Shown here piece after piece: positions 50,909 through 59,295 of a stretch of DNA of 64,000 nucleotides. The position numbers and the translations under genes are program-made. How positions within the stretch are numbered: position 1 is the stretch's first letter; every line of letters starts with the position of its first letter. The DNA is taken from assembly GCA_903909215.1 (NCBI GenBank), contig CAIVUX010000018.1:1-64000 (forward strand), in the 5' to 3' direction. The stretch comes from an uncultured Ferrovum sp. GTDB lineage: Bacteria; Pseudomonadota; Gammaproteobacteria; Burkholderiales; Ferrovaceae. The notes under the pieces were generated by a model that made no database searches, was not told the DNA's origin, and was given only the letters and a program-made list of their open reading frames with translations.

Positions 50909-50968
50909 AGGGAGTTGGGCTGTGATGCACTATACTTTTATTAATGAACAGATATTAGGATGCAACCC

Positions 50969-52396
50969 ATGGCCAAAAACAGCAAGCCCCATAGAAATCC
51001 CCCATCCAAAACCTGGTCGGGGCGCTTTTCAGTCCCTATCGCACAGTCGGTGAAGGAATATACCGCTTCGGTCACTTTTGACCATGTGTTGGCAGAATTT
51101 GACATTCAGGGCTCGCAGGCGCATGCCCAGATGCTTCATGAAGCCCAGATTATTTCGGCTGCCGACTTGAAGGCCATTCAAAAAGGCCTGTCCACCATTT
51201 TGACGGATATTCGGGCGGGTGATTTTAAGTGGAATTTAGACGACGAGGACGTGCACCTTAATATTGAACGGCATTTAACGGCTTTGGCAGGAGATGCGGG
51301 CAAGCGGCTTCATACGGCGCGCTCGCGCAATGATCAGGTGGCTACCGATATCAGGCTTTATCTGCGTCACCACATAGATCAACTCAACACCTTGCTAGGC
51401 GTCACCCAGTTGGCTTTGCTGAATTTGGCCCAAGCCCATGCGGATACCCCCATGCCGGGCTTTACCCACCTGCAGGTGGCCCAACCCGTCACCTTTGGGC
51501 ATCATCTGCTGGCTTATGTGGAAATGTTTGAACGAGATATTCAGCGCCTAACGGACTGTCGGCACCGGGTCAATCAATTGCCCCTCGGGGCGGCTGCTTT
51601 GGCAGGCACCAGTTATCCCATTGATCGAGCGCGGGTGGCCGAAATATTAGGCTTTGAGGGGCTTTGCCTCAATTCACTGGACGCGGTATCCGACCGTGAC
51701 TTTGCCATTGAGTTTTGTGCTCATGCCGCCCTTATCATGACGCATATTTCACGCTTATCTGAGGAATTGGTGCTCTGGTCCAGTCCGCGTTTTGGTTTTA
51801 TACGCATCGGCGATGCGTTTTGCACCGGCTCGTCCATCATGCCCCAAAAGCGTAATCCGGACGTACCGGAACTGGCGCGGGGCAAAACGGGGCGTGTGAC
51901 CGGCCACCTCATGGGCCTGCTAACCCTCATGAAAGGGCAGCCCTTGGCCTACAACAAAGATAACCAAGAGGATAAGGAGCCCCTTTTCGATACGGTTTCC
52001 ACAGTCAGCCAAACCCTCACCATCTTTGCAGAAATGCTGGGCAGCGTGAGTGCGGATGCCCCCGCCATGCGCCAAGCCGTCATGGAAGGGTTTGCTACCG
52101 CCACAGATTTGGCTGATTACCTGGTCAAGAAAGGGATGCCGTTTCGCGATGCCCATGAAGTAGTGGCCCGTGCCGTACGGGCCGCTGAAGTTGCCGGTTG
52201 CGATTTGCCTAACCTATCGCTCACCACATTAAAGGGCTTTTCAACCCTGATTGATCAAGATGTCTACAGCGTATTAACCATTGAAGGGTCGTTGGCCAGT
52301 CGCGATTGTTGGGGGGGTACGGCACCAAAACGCGTACGCGCCGCCATTAAAGCAGCACGCAAACGCCTTGCGCGTCATTCGCCTGCGGTTAAATAA
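50969..52396 (+). CDS. argH: Argininosuccinate lyase
   Basis: 475 residues from ATG 50969, with AGGA eight bases upstream; an ATG three codons earlier overlaps that site. Fumarase/aspartase fold with [19 protein letters not shown], the catalytic His in GFTHLQ and the signature [12 protein letters not shown]. It releases arginine and fumarate, the last step of arginine synthesis. Sixty bases separate it from the divergent DUF294 gene. Its 3' end overlaps the MarR gene by 22 bp. Confidence 0.97.
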   Translation: MAKNSKPHRNPPSKTWSGRFSVPIAQSVKEYTASVTFDHVLAEFDIQGSQAHAQMLHEAQIISAADLKAIQKGLSTILTDIRAGDFKWNLDDEDVHLNIERHLTALAGDAGKRLHTARSRNDQVATDIRLYLRHHIDQLNTLLGVTQLALLNLAQAHADTPMPGFTHLQVAQPVTFGHHLLAYVEMFERDIQRLTDCRHRVNQLPLGAAALAGTSYPIDRARVAEILGFEGLCLNSLDAVSDRDFAIEFCAHAALIMTHISRLSEELVLWSSPRFGFIRIGDAFCTGSSIMPQKRNPDVPELARGKTGRVTGHLMGLLTLMKGQPLAYNKDNQEDKEPLFDTVSTVSQTLTIFAEMLGSVSADAPAMRQAVMEGFATATDLADYLVKKGMPFRDAHEVVARAVRAAEVAGCDLPNLSLTTLKGFSTLIDQDVYSVLTIEGSLASRDCWGGTAPKRVRAAIKAARKRLARHSPAVK

Positions 52397-52989
52397 CCGC
52401 TCTTAGGCACCTGCTCGCGGCAGATTTTACGAGTCTCGGGGCCTGATAGGCGCTCACCAAACCAAGCACAATGATGGATGCGTTGGCTTTTGCGCTGGCA
52501 ATACACGCAGGTATTGCAAGTGCCAAAAGGAGGGCCGCCATTTTGGTTCTGCATCTCATAGAGGATGGTCCGCAATACCGAAACGCTGTAACGTACCCGG
52601 TTGGCGCTCACCTCGCGCGTAGCCGTCTGCCACAAGCCAGAGGGGTTGGATTCATCCAAAAAGGCCTCGCCCAAAGCACTTAAACGCAGACGCACCACCC
52701 GTCGATCAATTTCATCTTGATAGCGCTCAATAAGGCCGCGGCGGTCTAACAGCAGCAAACTTTGCGATACAGTACCCTTGGTGGTATCCAGGTATTCTGC
52801 TAATGCTTGGGGAGTATTGCTGAAACGATTGACCTGCGCTAAAAACAGCAATGCCTGTATATGCACCGGCTGGAGCCCTTCTTCGCTGCCCACCCGACGA
52901 AATTCAGCCCGCATCAGATTAGCCAAGCGGTCCACTAAGTCCAGTAATACCACAGGGTTTTTAAGCATTCCGAAATAATAGCGAGTCAA
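52375..52989 (-). CDS. MarR-type transcriptional regulator with cysteine-rich C-terminal tail
   Basis: 204 residues. A winged helix-turn-helix (about 35-110) with [32 protein letters not shown] and the [13 protein letters not shown] wing. A C-terminal extension has Cys158, Cys161, Cys164, Cys174 and Cys190 with His172-His173, a pattern that could bind a metal or iron-sulfur cluster. The target is unknown; the structured 269-base spacer upstream, with inverted repeats, is a candidate operator region. A convergent overlap with argH is present. Confidence 0.83.
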   Translation of the reverse strand: MTRYYFGMLKNPVVLLDLVDRLANLMRAEFRRVGSEEGLQPVHIQALLFLAQVNRFSNTPQALAEYLDTTKGTVSQSLLLLDRRGLIERYQDEIDRRVVRLRLSALGEAFLDESNPSGLWQTATREVSANRVRYSVSVLRTILYEMQNQNGGPPFGTCNTCVYCQRKSQRIHHCAWFGERLSGPETRKICREQVPKSGYLTAGE

Positions 52990-53125
52990 AACTAATTTGT
53001 CAAAAATTGCAAAATCAGTTTTTTTAGTATTGACACGATACCATCACCCTTCTAGACCCCTGAAAATGGGCCTTTTTTACCTTATTAGCCCCATTTTAAC
53101 CCCCGTCAAGGGCTAAAAATAATAC

Positions 53126-53141
53126 TGTTGTAAATACAACA
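53126..53141. promoter_or_regulatory. Inverted repeat, possible MarR operator
   Basis: TGTTGTA-AA-TACAACA, perfect 7-bp arms with a two-base centre, between the divergent MarR gene and lptM-lysA. Size and symmetry suit a dimeric winged-helix regulator. Two more inverted repeats are nearby: AAAATGGG/CCCATTTT (53063-53070/53090-53097) and an imperfect hairpin at 53146-53178. Confidence 0.4.
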
Positions 53142-53258
53142 ACAGCCTGAAGACCCTTTACTGGTAAGGGTTTGCAGGCAGTAGCTAATATTTTTTTGTG
53201 TTTGTGGCGATAAAACAAGAGAAAACATGCTTATTTACCCTGTGATAGACTGCAAATC

Positions 53259-53453
53259 ATGAAATTTTTAAATTATTTTTCTCTTTTCTTCGCGTGCGCA
53301 CTCTGTGTCGCAGCGTTTTCCGGCTGCGGATTGAAGGGTCCGCTGTTTTTGCCTCCAGCCAGTGCGTCAACACCCGCGCCGGCGTCTAAAACGCCCACCG
53401 CAGTACCCAGCACACCCGCTGAAACCCAACAACCAAGCGCTTCTTCACGATGA
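53259..53453 (+). CDS. lptM: LptM-like small lipoprotein
   Basis: 64 residues. Signal peptide with lipobox FSGC, acylated Cys23, followed by the diagnostic GLKGPLFLP. This is the YifL/LptM family, whose E. coli member assists LptD maturation in the outer membrane. The rest is a Pro/Ser/Thr-rich tail. As in other proteobacteria it precedes lysA and overlaps it by four bases (ATGA). Confidence 0.9.
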   Translation: MKFLNYFSLFFACALCVAAFSGCGLKGPLFLPPASASTPAPASKTPTAVPSTPAETQQPSASSR

Positions 53454-54715
53454 TGCCCGATCATTTTCTGCCTTATGGTGTAACCCGTGAGGACGGCATT
53501 TTGCACGTGGAACAATGCTCGCTGAGCGACTTGGCTCAACAGTTTGGCACGCCTTGCTACGTTTATTCGAAGGCGGCTATCAGCGCGGCCTATACTGAAT
53601 TTGCCAATGCGTTTGCTGGGCAAAACACCCTTATTTGCTACGCCGTAAAGGCCAATGGCAACCTTGGCCTATTGGGGCTACTGTCTAGGCTGGGCGCGGG
53701 TTTCGACATTGTTTCAGGCGGTGAATTGAGGCGTGTTTTGGCTGCCGGTGGCGACCCTCAAAAGATCGTTTTTTCGGGCGTGGGTAAGAGTGCTGCGGAA
53801 ATGAGGCAAGCATTGTCCACGGGCATTCTATGCTTCAACGTAGAGTCTGCCGCTGAGTTGCGCCGCTTATCGCAAGTGGCCTGCAGCATGGGGCTCACTG
53901 CACCCATCTCATTGCGCGTCAACCCTGACGTGGATGCACAAACCCATCCCTACATCGCCACCGGCCTTAAAGACAGCAAATTTGGCATTGCTTACGGCGA
54001 TGCTTTTCCACTCTACCAAGAGGCCGCTGCATTACCAGGCATTGCCATACACGGCATTGATTGCCATATCGGGTCGCAAATTACGGAGCTCTCTCCCTTC
54101 CTTGCCGCACTGGAAAAGGTATTGGCCTTAATAGAGCGTTTAAAGGGCGCTGGGATCACGCTGCAGCATGTGGATATGGGCGGCGGCGTGGGGATTCGCT
54201 ATCGCGATGAAACCCCCTTGAACTTAGCGGAGTATGCCCAGGCCATGCAGGCGTTACTAAAAGGCTTTTCGGGGCGTTTGTTGCTTGAACCTGGGCGCAG
54301 AATTGTCGGCAATGGGGGCCTGTTGCTGACCCGCGTGGAGTATCTCAAATCAGCACCCGAGCGCGAATTTGCCGTAGTGGACGCGGCTATGAATGACCTC
54401 ATTCGCCCAGCGCTCTACCAAGCCTGGCACGAGATCGTTCCCGTGCTGGCGCGGGTTGCGCAAAACCGCATCCTGGATGTGGTGGGGCCGGTGTGTGAGA
54501 GTGGCGACATATTGGGCACTGCGCGCAGCCTAAGCGTTGAGGAAGGCGACTTATTGGCGATTTTGTCAGCAGGTGCCTATGGCTCTTCTATGGGATCTAA
54601 TTACAATGCTCGACCTCGCCCCCCAGAAATTCTGGTTGACGGCCGCGCTGTAACGATCATTCGCCGCGCCGAAAGCTTTGACGATCAGATTCGCAACGAA
54701 ATTTCAGCGCCTTAA
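53450..54715 (+). CDS. lysA: Diaminopimelate decarboxylase
   Basis: 421 residues, fold III PLP enzyme. The PLP lysine lies in YAVKANGN, with HIGSQ, the GGGVG phosphate loop, EPGRRIVGNGG, CESGD and a C-terminal AGAYGSSMGSNYN. It makes lysine from meso-diaminopimelate. Overlaps lptM. dapF, which often follows, is not present. Confidence 0.97.
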   Translation: MMPDHFLPYGVTREDGILHVEQCSLSDLAQQFGTPCYVYSKAAISAAYTEFANAFAGQNTLICYAVKANGNLGLLGLLSRLGAGFDIVSGGELRRVLAAGGDPQKIVFSGVGKSAAEMRQALSTGILCFNVESAAELRRLSQVACSMGLTAPISLRVNPDVDAQTHPYIATGLKDSKFGIAYGDAFPLYQEAAALPGIAIHGIDCHIGSQITELSPFLAALEKVLALIERLKGAGITLQHVDMGGGVGIRYRDETPLNLAEYAQAMQALLKGFSGRLLLEPGRRIVGNGGLLLTRVEYLKSAPEREFAVVDAAMNDLIRPALYQAWHEIVPVLARVAQNRILDVVGPVCESGDILGTARSLSVEEGDLLAILSAGAYGSSMGSNYNARPRPPEILVDGRAVTIIRRAESFDDQIRNEISAP

Positions 54716-54757
54716 GGGTGCACCTCTCAAACTTATCTGAGTTTTTGTAATTTGTGC

Positions 54758-54786
54758 ATATTTAGTATCGTTTCGCTACTAAATAT
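54758..54786. repeat. Inverted repeat downstream of lysA
   Basis: ATATTTAGTA (54758-54767) and TACTAAATAT (54777-54786), a perfect 10-bp pair with a nine-base loop. There is no T run, so it is a weak terminator at best; it could be an RNA end structure or binding site. Nothing else is recognised between lysA and the H1-like gene apart from its ribosome binding site. Confidence 0.55.
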
Positions 54787-55002
54787 TCACCAGTCATTCA
54801 AAATAATCCACAATCCTTTCCAGCAAAAGCGCCGTAGACGAAAGTTCTGAAATAGAATCTAGTCACCAAGAGGCATGCGATGATTTTTTTTACGTTTGCC
54901 GTTTGCGTGGGTTCTATCGGAAGCGATCGATTGCTCCCACCTGGTAGTGCAACACGCACGAAAGAAATGGAACAGCCGATCAATTGAAAAGGAGTTTTAA
55001 CA

Positions 55003-55485
55003 ATGGTAACAGCCAAAAAGAAACCCGCAGCCCGTAAACCGGCCGCAAAGAAGAAAGCAGTCGCACGCAAACCAGCTGCTAAGAAGGTCGCTGCTAAGAA
55101 ACCAGTGGCTCGCAAGACCGTAGCCAAGAAGAAACCAGCTGCTAAGAAGAAAGTAGCCGCTAAGAAGAAACCAGCTGCTAAGAAGAAAGTAGCCGCTAAG
55201 AAGAAACCAGCTGCTAAGAAGAAAGTAGCCGCTAAGAAGAAACCAGCTGCTAAGAAGAAAGTAGCTGCTAAGAAGAAACCAGCTGCTAAGAAAGCAGTTA
55301 AGAAACCAGTAGCAAAGCGTAAACCAGCCGCTAAGAAAGCAGCTGTGAAGCCTGCTGCTAAGCGTAAACCAGCTGCTAAAAAGCCAGCCGCTAAGAAAGC
55401 AGCTGCAAAGCCTGCTAAAAAACGTGCTGCTCCTAAAGCTTCTGCGCCGATCATTTCGGCACCTTTGATCAAGCCAATGTTCTAA
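55003..55485 (+). CDS. Histone H1-like DNA-binding protein (Lys/Ala/Pro-rich)
   Basis: 160 residues, nearly all Lys, Ala, Pro, Val and Arg in AAKKKPAAKKK-type repeats. It resembles the C-terminal tail of eukaryotic histone H1 and the H1-like proteins of betaproteobacteria such as Bordetella BpH1. The only different part is the C-terminus, SAPIISAPLIKPMF. Such proteins bind DNA without sequence preference. AAAGGAGT precedes the ATG. The central 165 bp are tandem 36-bp repeats. A strong terminator follows. Confidence 0.9.
   Translation: MVTAKKKPAARKPAAKKKAVARKPAAKKVAAKKPVARKTVAKKKPAAKKKVAAKKKPAAKKKVAAKKKPAAKKKVAAKKKPAAKKKVAAKKKPAAKKAVKKPVAKRKPAAKKAAVKPAAKRKPAAKKPAAKKAAAKPAKKRAAPKASAPIISAPLIKPMF
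55126..55290 (+). repeat. 36-bp tandem repeat within the H1-like gene
   Basis: Four full 36-bp units starting at 55126, 55162, 55198 and 55234 and a partial fifth to 55290. The first three are identical; the fourth differs at one base. Each encodes KKKPAAKKKVAA. Confidence 0.95.
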
Positions 55486-55498
55486 ATTTGGCCCGATC

Positions 55499-55541
55499 CC
55501 ACCGAACATCGCGTCTTATGGGCACGATGTTCGGTGGTTTT
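55499..55541 (+). terminator. Rho-independent terminator after the H1-like gene
   Basis: CCACCGAACATCG (55499-55511) pairs perfectly over 13 bp with 55525-55537, followed by TTTT. It lies between the H1-like gene and the convergent mtgA. Confidence 0.9.
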
Positions 55542-55564
55542 AATCGCTTACCCCCCCAAAAGCA

Positions 55565-56266
55565 CTATTTTGGAATGGCCACCTGAGTCATTCGGACCTC
55601 TAGGGTGTCTGTTTTTTGCAGTAGTTTTTCACTTTCACCATGGCGATCAAAATAGCGTGGGCTGGGAATCATAGACGCCAAACGTGCCGCTTGTGCCGCT
55701 GTTATCGTTTCTAGGGGTTCATGATAGTAATGTGTGGCGGCAGCCTCACAACCAAACACCCCATCGCCCCATTCAATCACGTTGAGATATACCTCCAGGA
55801 TACGACGCTTACTCCAGGTGGTTTCCAGCATCACTGTAATGATGGCTTCTTGAGCCTTGCGCCATAAGCTGCGTTGACCTGATAAAAATAGGTTTTTAGC
55901 CAGTTGTTGGGTAATGGTAGAGCCCCCCGCCACGGCTTTGCCACGGCGCAAATCTTTATTCAAGGCGATTCTCATCCCCTCCCAGTCAAAACCGGAGTGG
56001 CTAACGAAGGTGGTATCTTCTGCGGCTACCACTGCTCGCTTAAGCCCGTCAGGAATATGCTCGTAGTTCACCCAGGGGTGGGGAAGAATATCGGGGTGCC
56101 CCATGGCCAGACGGGCCTCAGAGCGGATATTCATGAAGGAGGTGCGCTGCGGCTCATGGCTGCGCCACCACAATACTTGGGCCAGAATCCACATCTCCCA
56201 AATTACAAAGAGCAGTAAGATGCTGCCCAACAAGCGTCTTATCCAACGCTTTACTCCTTGGTTCAC
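55565..56266 (-). CDS. mtgA: Monofunctional biosynthetic peptidoglycan transglycosylase
   Basis: 233 residues from GTG 56264-56266, overlapping the aroE stop (GTGA). One N-terminal membrane helix (about 12-34) and a GT51 domain: catalytic Glu83 in AAEDTTFVSHSGFDWEG, GGSTITQQLAKNLFL and the RRILEVYLNVIEWG segment. Polymerises lipid II. aroE-mtgA is a common proteobacterial pair. Confidence 0.95.
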   Translation of the reverse strand: MNQGVKRWIRRLLGSILLLFVIWEMWILAQVLWWRSHEPQRTSFMNIRSEARLAMGHPDILPHPWVNYEHIPDGLKRAVVAAEDTTFVSHSGFDWEGMRIALNKDLRRGKAVAGGSTITQQLAKNLFLSGQRSLWRKAQEAIITVMLETTWSKRRILEVYLNVIEWGDGVFGCEAAATHYYHEPLETITAAQAARLASMIPSPRYFDRHGESEKLLQKTDTLEVRMTQVAIPK

Positions 56267-57102
56267 ACACTCTCCGCACGCAGTTGGCGCAATACTGCGG
56301 CAGTGTCCGGATAGAGGCCACGCCATAGGTGGAAGGACTCAGCCGCTTGCTCCACCAGCATCCCCAACCCGTCCACAGCGCGTAGTGATCCCAGGTTATG
56401 TGCCATTTCTATGAATGGGGTGCTTTGTGCATACACCATGTCATAGGCCACCGTGCGAGGACCAAACACACTGGGCGGGATATTGGGGACGCTGCCGTTC
56501 AAGCTGCTGGAGGTGGCGTTAATCACCACGTCAAATACGCCCTTAGGGATTTCCTCCAGTCCGCAAGCCTGGCAATGCGACAGCCAAAGAGGCGTTATGG
56601 CACCCGAGGCCCGTAAGGCTTCGCACAATTGCAGCGCACGCGCTGCAGTGCGGTTGGCAATCACGAGCAGTGCGGGTTCTTGGTCTAACAAAGGGCCCAC
56701 CACGCCGCGTGCCGCACCTCCTGCCCCCAGCAACAGGATCCGCGCACCCTTCAAGGTCACCCCCAGATTGAGGCGCAAATCGCGCACCAAACCGGCACCA
56801 TCGGTATTGTCGGCAAACACGCCCTTCGAACTGAACATCAAGGTGTTGGCAGCACCTGCTGCACGGGCACGGGTGCTGGATTGATCGGCCAAGGCGTAGG
56901 CACGCTCTTTAAAAGGCAGCGTGACATTTAACCCACAGCCCCCTTGGGCACGAAACAGCGCCACAGCCGCTTCAAATTCATCCCGTGCGGGTTCAATGCG
57001 TTCGTAGGTTAGGGCGTGGTGCACGGCAGCGGCAAACATGGCATGAATGCGCGGAGAACGGCTGTGGTTCACCGGCTGGCCAATAACGGCATAACGGTCC
57101 AT
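56263..57102 (-). CDS. aroE: Shikimate dehydrogenase (NADP)
   Basis: 279 residues. N-terminal shikimate domain with NHSRSPRIHAMF, catalytic Lys65 (NVTLPFKE) and Asp101 (ADNTDG); NADP domain with GAGGAARG and NRT. Reduces 3-dehydroshikimate in aromatic amino acid synthesis. Six bases separate it from the rhodanese gene; mtgA follows with an overlap. Confidence 0.96.
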   Translation of the reverse strand: MDRYAVIGQPVNHSRSPRIHAMFAAAVHHALTYERIEPARDEFEAAVALFRAQGGCGLNVTLPFKERAYALADQSSTRARAAGAANTLMFSSKGVFADNTDGAGLVRDLRLNLGVTLKGARILLLGAGGAARGVVGPLLDQEPALLVIANRTAARALQLCEALRASGAITPLWLSHCQACGLEEIPKGVFDVVINATSSSLNGSVPNIPPSVFGPRTVAYDMVYAQSTPFIEMAHNLGSLRAVDGLGMLVEQAAESFHLWRGLYPDTAAVLRQLRAESV

Positions 57103-57108
57103 CAGAGC

Positions 57109-57561
57109 TTAACTTTGTTTCCAGGGCAGTCCTGCAGCACGCCACCCATTAATGCTGTTGCGATGGCCTTCATGGTCACGATCGCCTTCAAAGCCTTGCA
57201 GTACGTTATAACAACCGGTAAAACCAGCTGCTGTGGCAGCGCCCGCCGCCAAGCCAGAACGCACGCCCGAGCGGCATAAAAATAACAGCAGCGCATCGTC
57301 CGGTGCAGCCGCTTTTAATTGTTCGATGAACTGAAGATTGGGAAGGCGGTCGGGATAACCCTGCCACTCAATGGTCAAGGCCCCCGCTACGTAACCCACC
57401 CAATCCACTTCCGCTTGCGTGCGCACATCGATCAAGCGGGCAATGGGGCTTTCATTTAAAATTTCGTATGCTTCAACGGGCGTTAAACTTCCTTCGTAGG
57501 GCAAATTGGTTTCGCGACCACGTTGCTGTGCAACTTTGAGGATGTCGGATAATTTTGCCAT
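57109..57561 (-). CDS. Single-domain rhodanese-like protein
   Basis: 150 residues from ATG 57559-57561; in-frame extension upstream would run through the glnA control sites and is rejected. A rhodanese domain with the active loop CRSGVRSG (Cys96). The N-terminal helix (AKLSDILKVAQQRGRE) is of the type found in PspE-like or YgaP-like single rhodaneses. It may transfer sulfane sulfur; substrate unknown. It is divergent from glnA. Confidence 0.87.
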   Translation of the reverse strand: MAKLSDILKVAQQRGRETNLPYEGSLTPVEAYEILNESPIARLIDVRTQAEVDWVGYVAGALTIEWQGYPDRLPNLQFIEQLKAAAPDDALLLFLCRSGVRSGLAAGAATAAGFTGCYNVLQGFEGDRDHEGHRNSINGWRAAGLPWKQS

Positions 57562-57643
57562 GAGGTTTGCCCGTTCGTATTTGTGAATCCTCCATTGTAC
57601 GCCCGAAGGATTGGCGGGCAAATGGTGCGAGTTAAGCGTATTA

Positions 57644-57660
57644 TGCACAATAATAGTGCT
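57644..57660 (+). promoter_or_regulatory. NtrC binding site 1 upstream of glnA
   Basis: TGCAC-AATAAT-AGTGCT, containing GCAC-N7-GTGC as in E. coli NtrC sites. Centre is about 115 bp upstream of the -12 GC of the glnA sigma-54 promoter. Confidence 0.88.
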
Positions 57661-57673
57661 ATATAGCGTTGTA

Positions 57674-57690
57674 TGCACATTATTAGTGCG
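57674..57690 (+). promoter_or_regulatory. NtrC binding site 2 upstream of glnA
   Basis: TGCACATTATTAGTGCG, again GCAC-N7-GTGC. Exactly 30 bp (about three helical turns) from site 1, so two NtrC dimers would bind on the same face, as at the E. coli glnA enhancer. Confidence 0.88.
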
Positions 57691-57753
57691 CATACTGGAA
57701 GCGCTCACAACATTAATGCCTTATGGCACAATGGATGACTGAATGGCACTCAT

Positions 57754-57769
57754 TGGCACATAACCTGCT
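57754..57769 (+). promoter_or_regulatory. Sigma-54 (-24/-12) promoter of glnA
   Basis: TGGCACATAACCTGCT: GG at 57755-57756 and GC at 57767-57768, with the required ten bases between. Transcription would start near 57780. Enhancer-like NtrC sites lie about 100 and 130 bp upstream of the start. Confidence 0.87.
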
Positions 57770-57873
57770 TTGTATAGGTGCTAGATAACCATCAAATGAC
57801 CGCGGTGGGATAACCCCACCGCATCTTGAACACCACGAAAGCTTTCGTGAACGACCGACAGGAGAGAAGAGAA

Positions 57874-59283
57874 ATGGCTGCAGCTAACGTCATGCAAATG
57901 ATTAAGGACAACGAGGTCAAATTTGTGGACCTGCGTTTTACCGATACCCGTGGTAAGGAACAGCATGTCACTGTGCCCATAAGCCACTTCAATCTCGAAA
58001 AATTTACCGAAGGCCACGCGTTCGACGGCTCGTCCATTGCCGGTTGGAAGGGTATTGAAGCCTCCGACATGTTGTTAATGCCGGACCCCAGCACCGCCAA
58101 CCTCGATCCTTTTATGGATGAAGCCACATTATTACTGACTTGTGATGTCATCGAGCCCTCAGATGGTAAGGGTTACGACCGTGACCCACGCTCCTTGGCC
58201 CACCGTGCTGAAGCCTACCTCAAGTCCACTGGCATTGGCGATACCGCCTACTTTGGCCCTGAGCCTGAGTTTTTTATATTTGATTCCGTCACCTGGAACG
58301 TGGACATGTCCGGCTGCGGCGTTAAAATCAATTCTGAAGAAGCCCCTTGGTCTTCTAATAAAGACTACGACGGCGGCAACATGGGCCACCGCCCTGCAGT
58401 GAAAGGTGGCTATTTCCCCGTACCCCCTGTGGATTCATTGCAAGACATTCGCTCTGCCATGTGTATTGCTCTAGAAGAAATGGGCGTCCCCGTGGAAGTG
58501 CATCACCACGAAGTGGCGGCTCCCGGACAGTGCGAAATTGGCACCAAATTCGCCCCCCTGGTGCAACGCGCCGATTGGATCCAAATCCTCAAGTACGTGG
58601 TGCACAACGTGGCCCACTCCTACGGCAAGACCGCTACCTTTATGCCCAAGCCTGTCGTGGGCGACAATGGTTCTGGTATGCACGTACACCAATCCATCTG
58701 GAAAGAGGGAAAGAACCTGTTTGCCGGCAACGGTTACGCAGGCCTTTCTGAAACCGCACTCTTTTACATTGGCGGCATCATCAAGCATGCCAAGGCCTTA
58801 AACGCCATCACCAACCCCGGCACCAATTCCTATAAACGTTTGGTTCCCGGCTTTGAGGCTCCTGTAAAATTGGCTTACTCGGCTCGCAACCGTTCCGCCG
58901 CTATTCGCGTGCCGTTTGTGCAAAGTGATAAAGCCCGTCGCATTGAAGTGCGCTTCCCAGACCCCTTGGCCAATCCGTACTTGGCTTTTGCCGCCATGAT
59001 GATGGCAGGTCTTGATGGCATTCAAAACAAAATCCACCCCGGCGAGCCTGCCGATAAAGATCTGTATCATCTGTCCGCTGCGGATAATGCCAAAATTCCA
59101 GCACCGGCCGCATCGCTGGAAGAGGCTTTGGAAGCTTTAGGTAAAGACCGTGAGTTCTTAACCCGTGGGGGTGTGTTCTCCAATGAGATGATCGATGCCT
59201 ACATCGAACTCAAAATGGCCGAAGTGACCACTTTCCGGATGACCACCCACCCGGTGGAATTCCAGATGTACTACAGCCTTTAA
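57874..59283 (+). CDS. glnA: Glutamine synthetase, type I
   Basis: 469 residues from ATG 57874 (a longer in-frame reading is unlikely as it lacks homology). A GGAGAGAAGAG ribosome binding site is present. GSI-beta with [10 protein letters not shown], the metal-site EFF (PEPEFFIFD), [15 protein letters not shown], and the adenylylation Tyr in KDLYHLSA near residue 397. It assimilates ammonia. First gene of glnA-ntrB-ntrC. Confidence 0.98.
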   Translation: MAAANVMQMIKDNEVKFVDLRFTDTRGKEQHVTVPISHFNLEKFTEGHAFDGSSIAGWKGIEASDMLLMPDPSTANLDPFMDEATLLLTCDVIEPSDGKGYDRDPRSLAHRAEAYLKSTGIGDTAYFGPEPEFFIFDSVTWNVDMSGCGVKINSEEAPWSSNKDYDGGNMGHRPAVKGGYFPVPPVDSLQDIRSAMCIALEEMGVPVEVHHHEVAAPGQCEIGTKFAPLVQRADWIQILKYVVHNVAHSYGKTATFMPKPVVGDNGSGMHVHQSIWKEGKNLFAGNGYAGLSETALFYIGGIIKHAKALNAITNPGTNSYKRLVPGFEAPVKLAYSARNRSAAIRVPFVQSDKARRIEVRFPDPLANPYLAFAAMMMAGLDGIQNKIHPGEPADKDLYHLSAADNAKIPAPAASLEEALEALGKDREFLTRGGVFSNEMIDAYIELKMAEVTTFRMTTHPVEFQMYYSL

Positions 59284-59295
59284 GAACGGCTGACT

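Noticed and set aside
54880-54987. 35-codon open frame just upstream of the H1-like gene
   Set aside because: No clear ribosome binding site, no recognisable similarity, and its end overlaps the leader of the H1-like gene. Not enough to call a gene.
55126-55290. CRISPR-like array
   Set aside because: Repeats are directly tandem without spacers and encode protein; no cas genes are in the window.
54798-55472. Long minus-strand open frame of over 220 codons opposite the H1-like gene
   Set aside because: Its Phe/Leu/Ala repeats are the antisense shadow of the Lys/Ala repeats; the plus-strand gene has a good ribosome binding site, family resemblance and a terminator.
57562-57708. N-terminal extension of the rhodanese protein by 49 residues
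   Set aside because: The extension runs through both the leader and NtrC site 1 of glnA and has no family similarity; the ATG at 57561 gives the usual domain boundary.
57826-57873. N-terminal extension of glutamine synthetase by 16 residues
   Set aside because: The 469-residue form has the ribosome binding site and usual length; the extension covers the leader.
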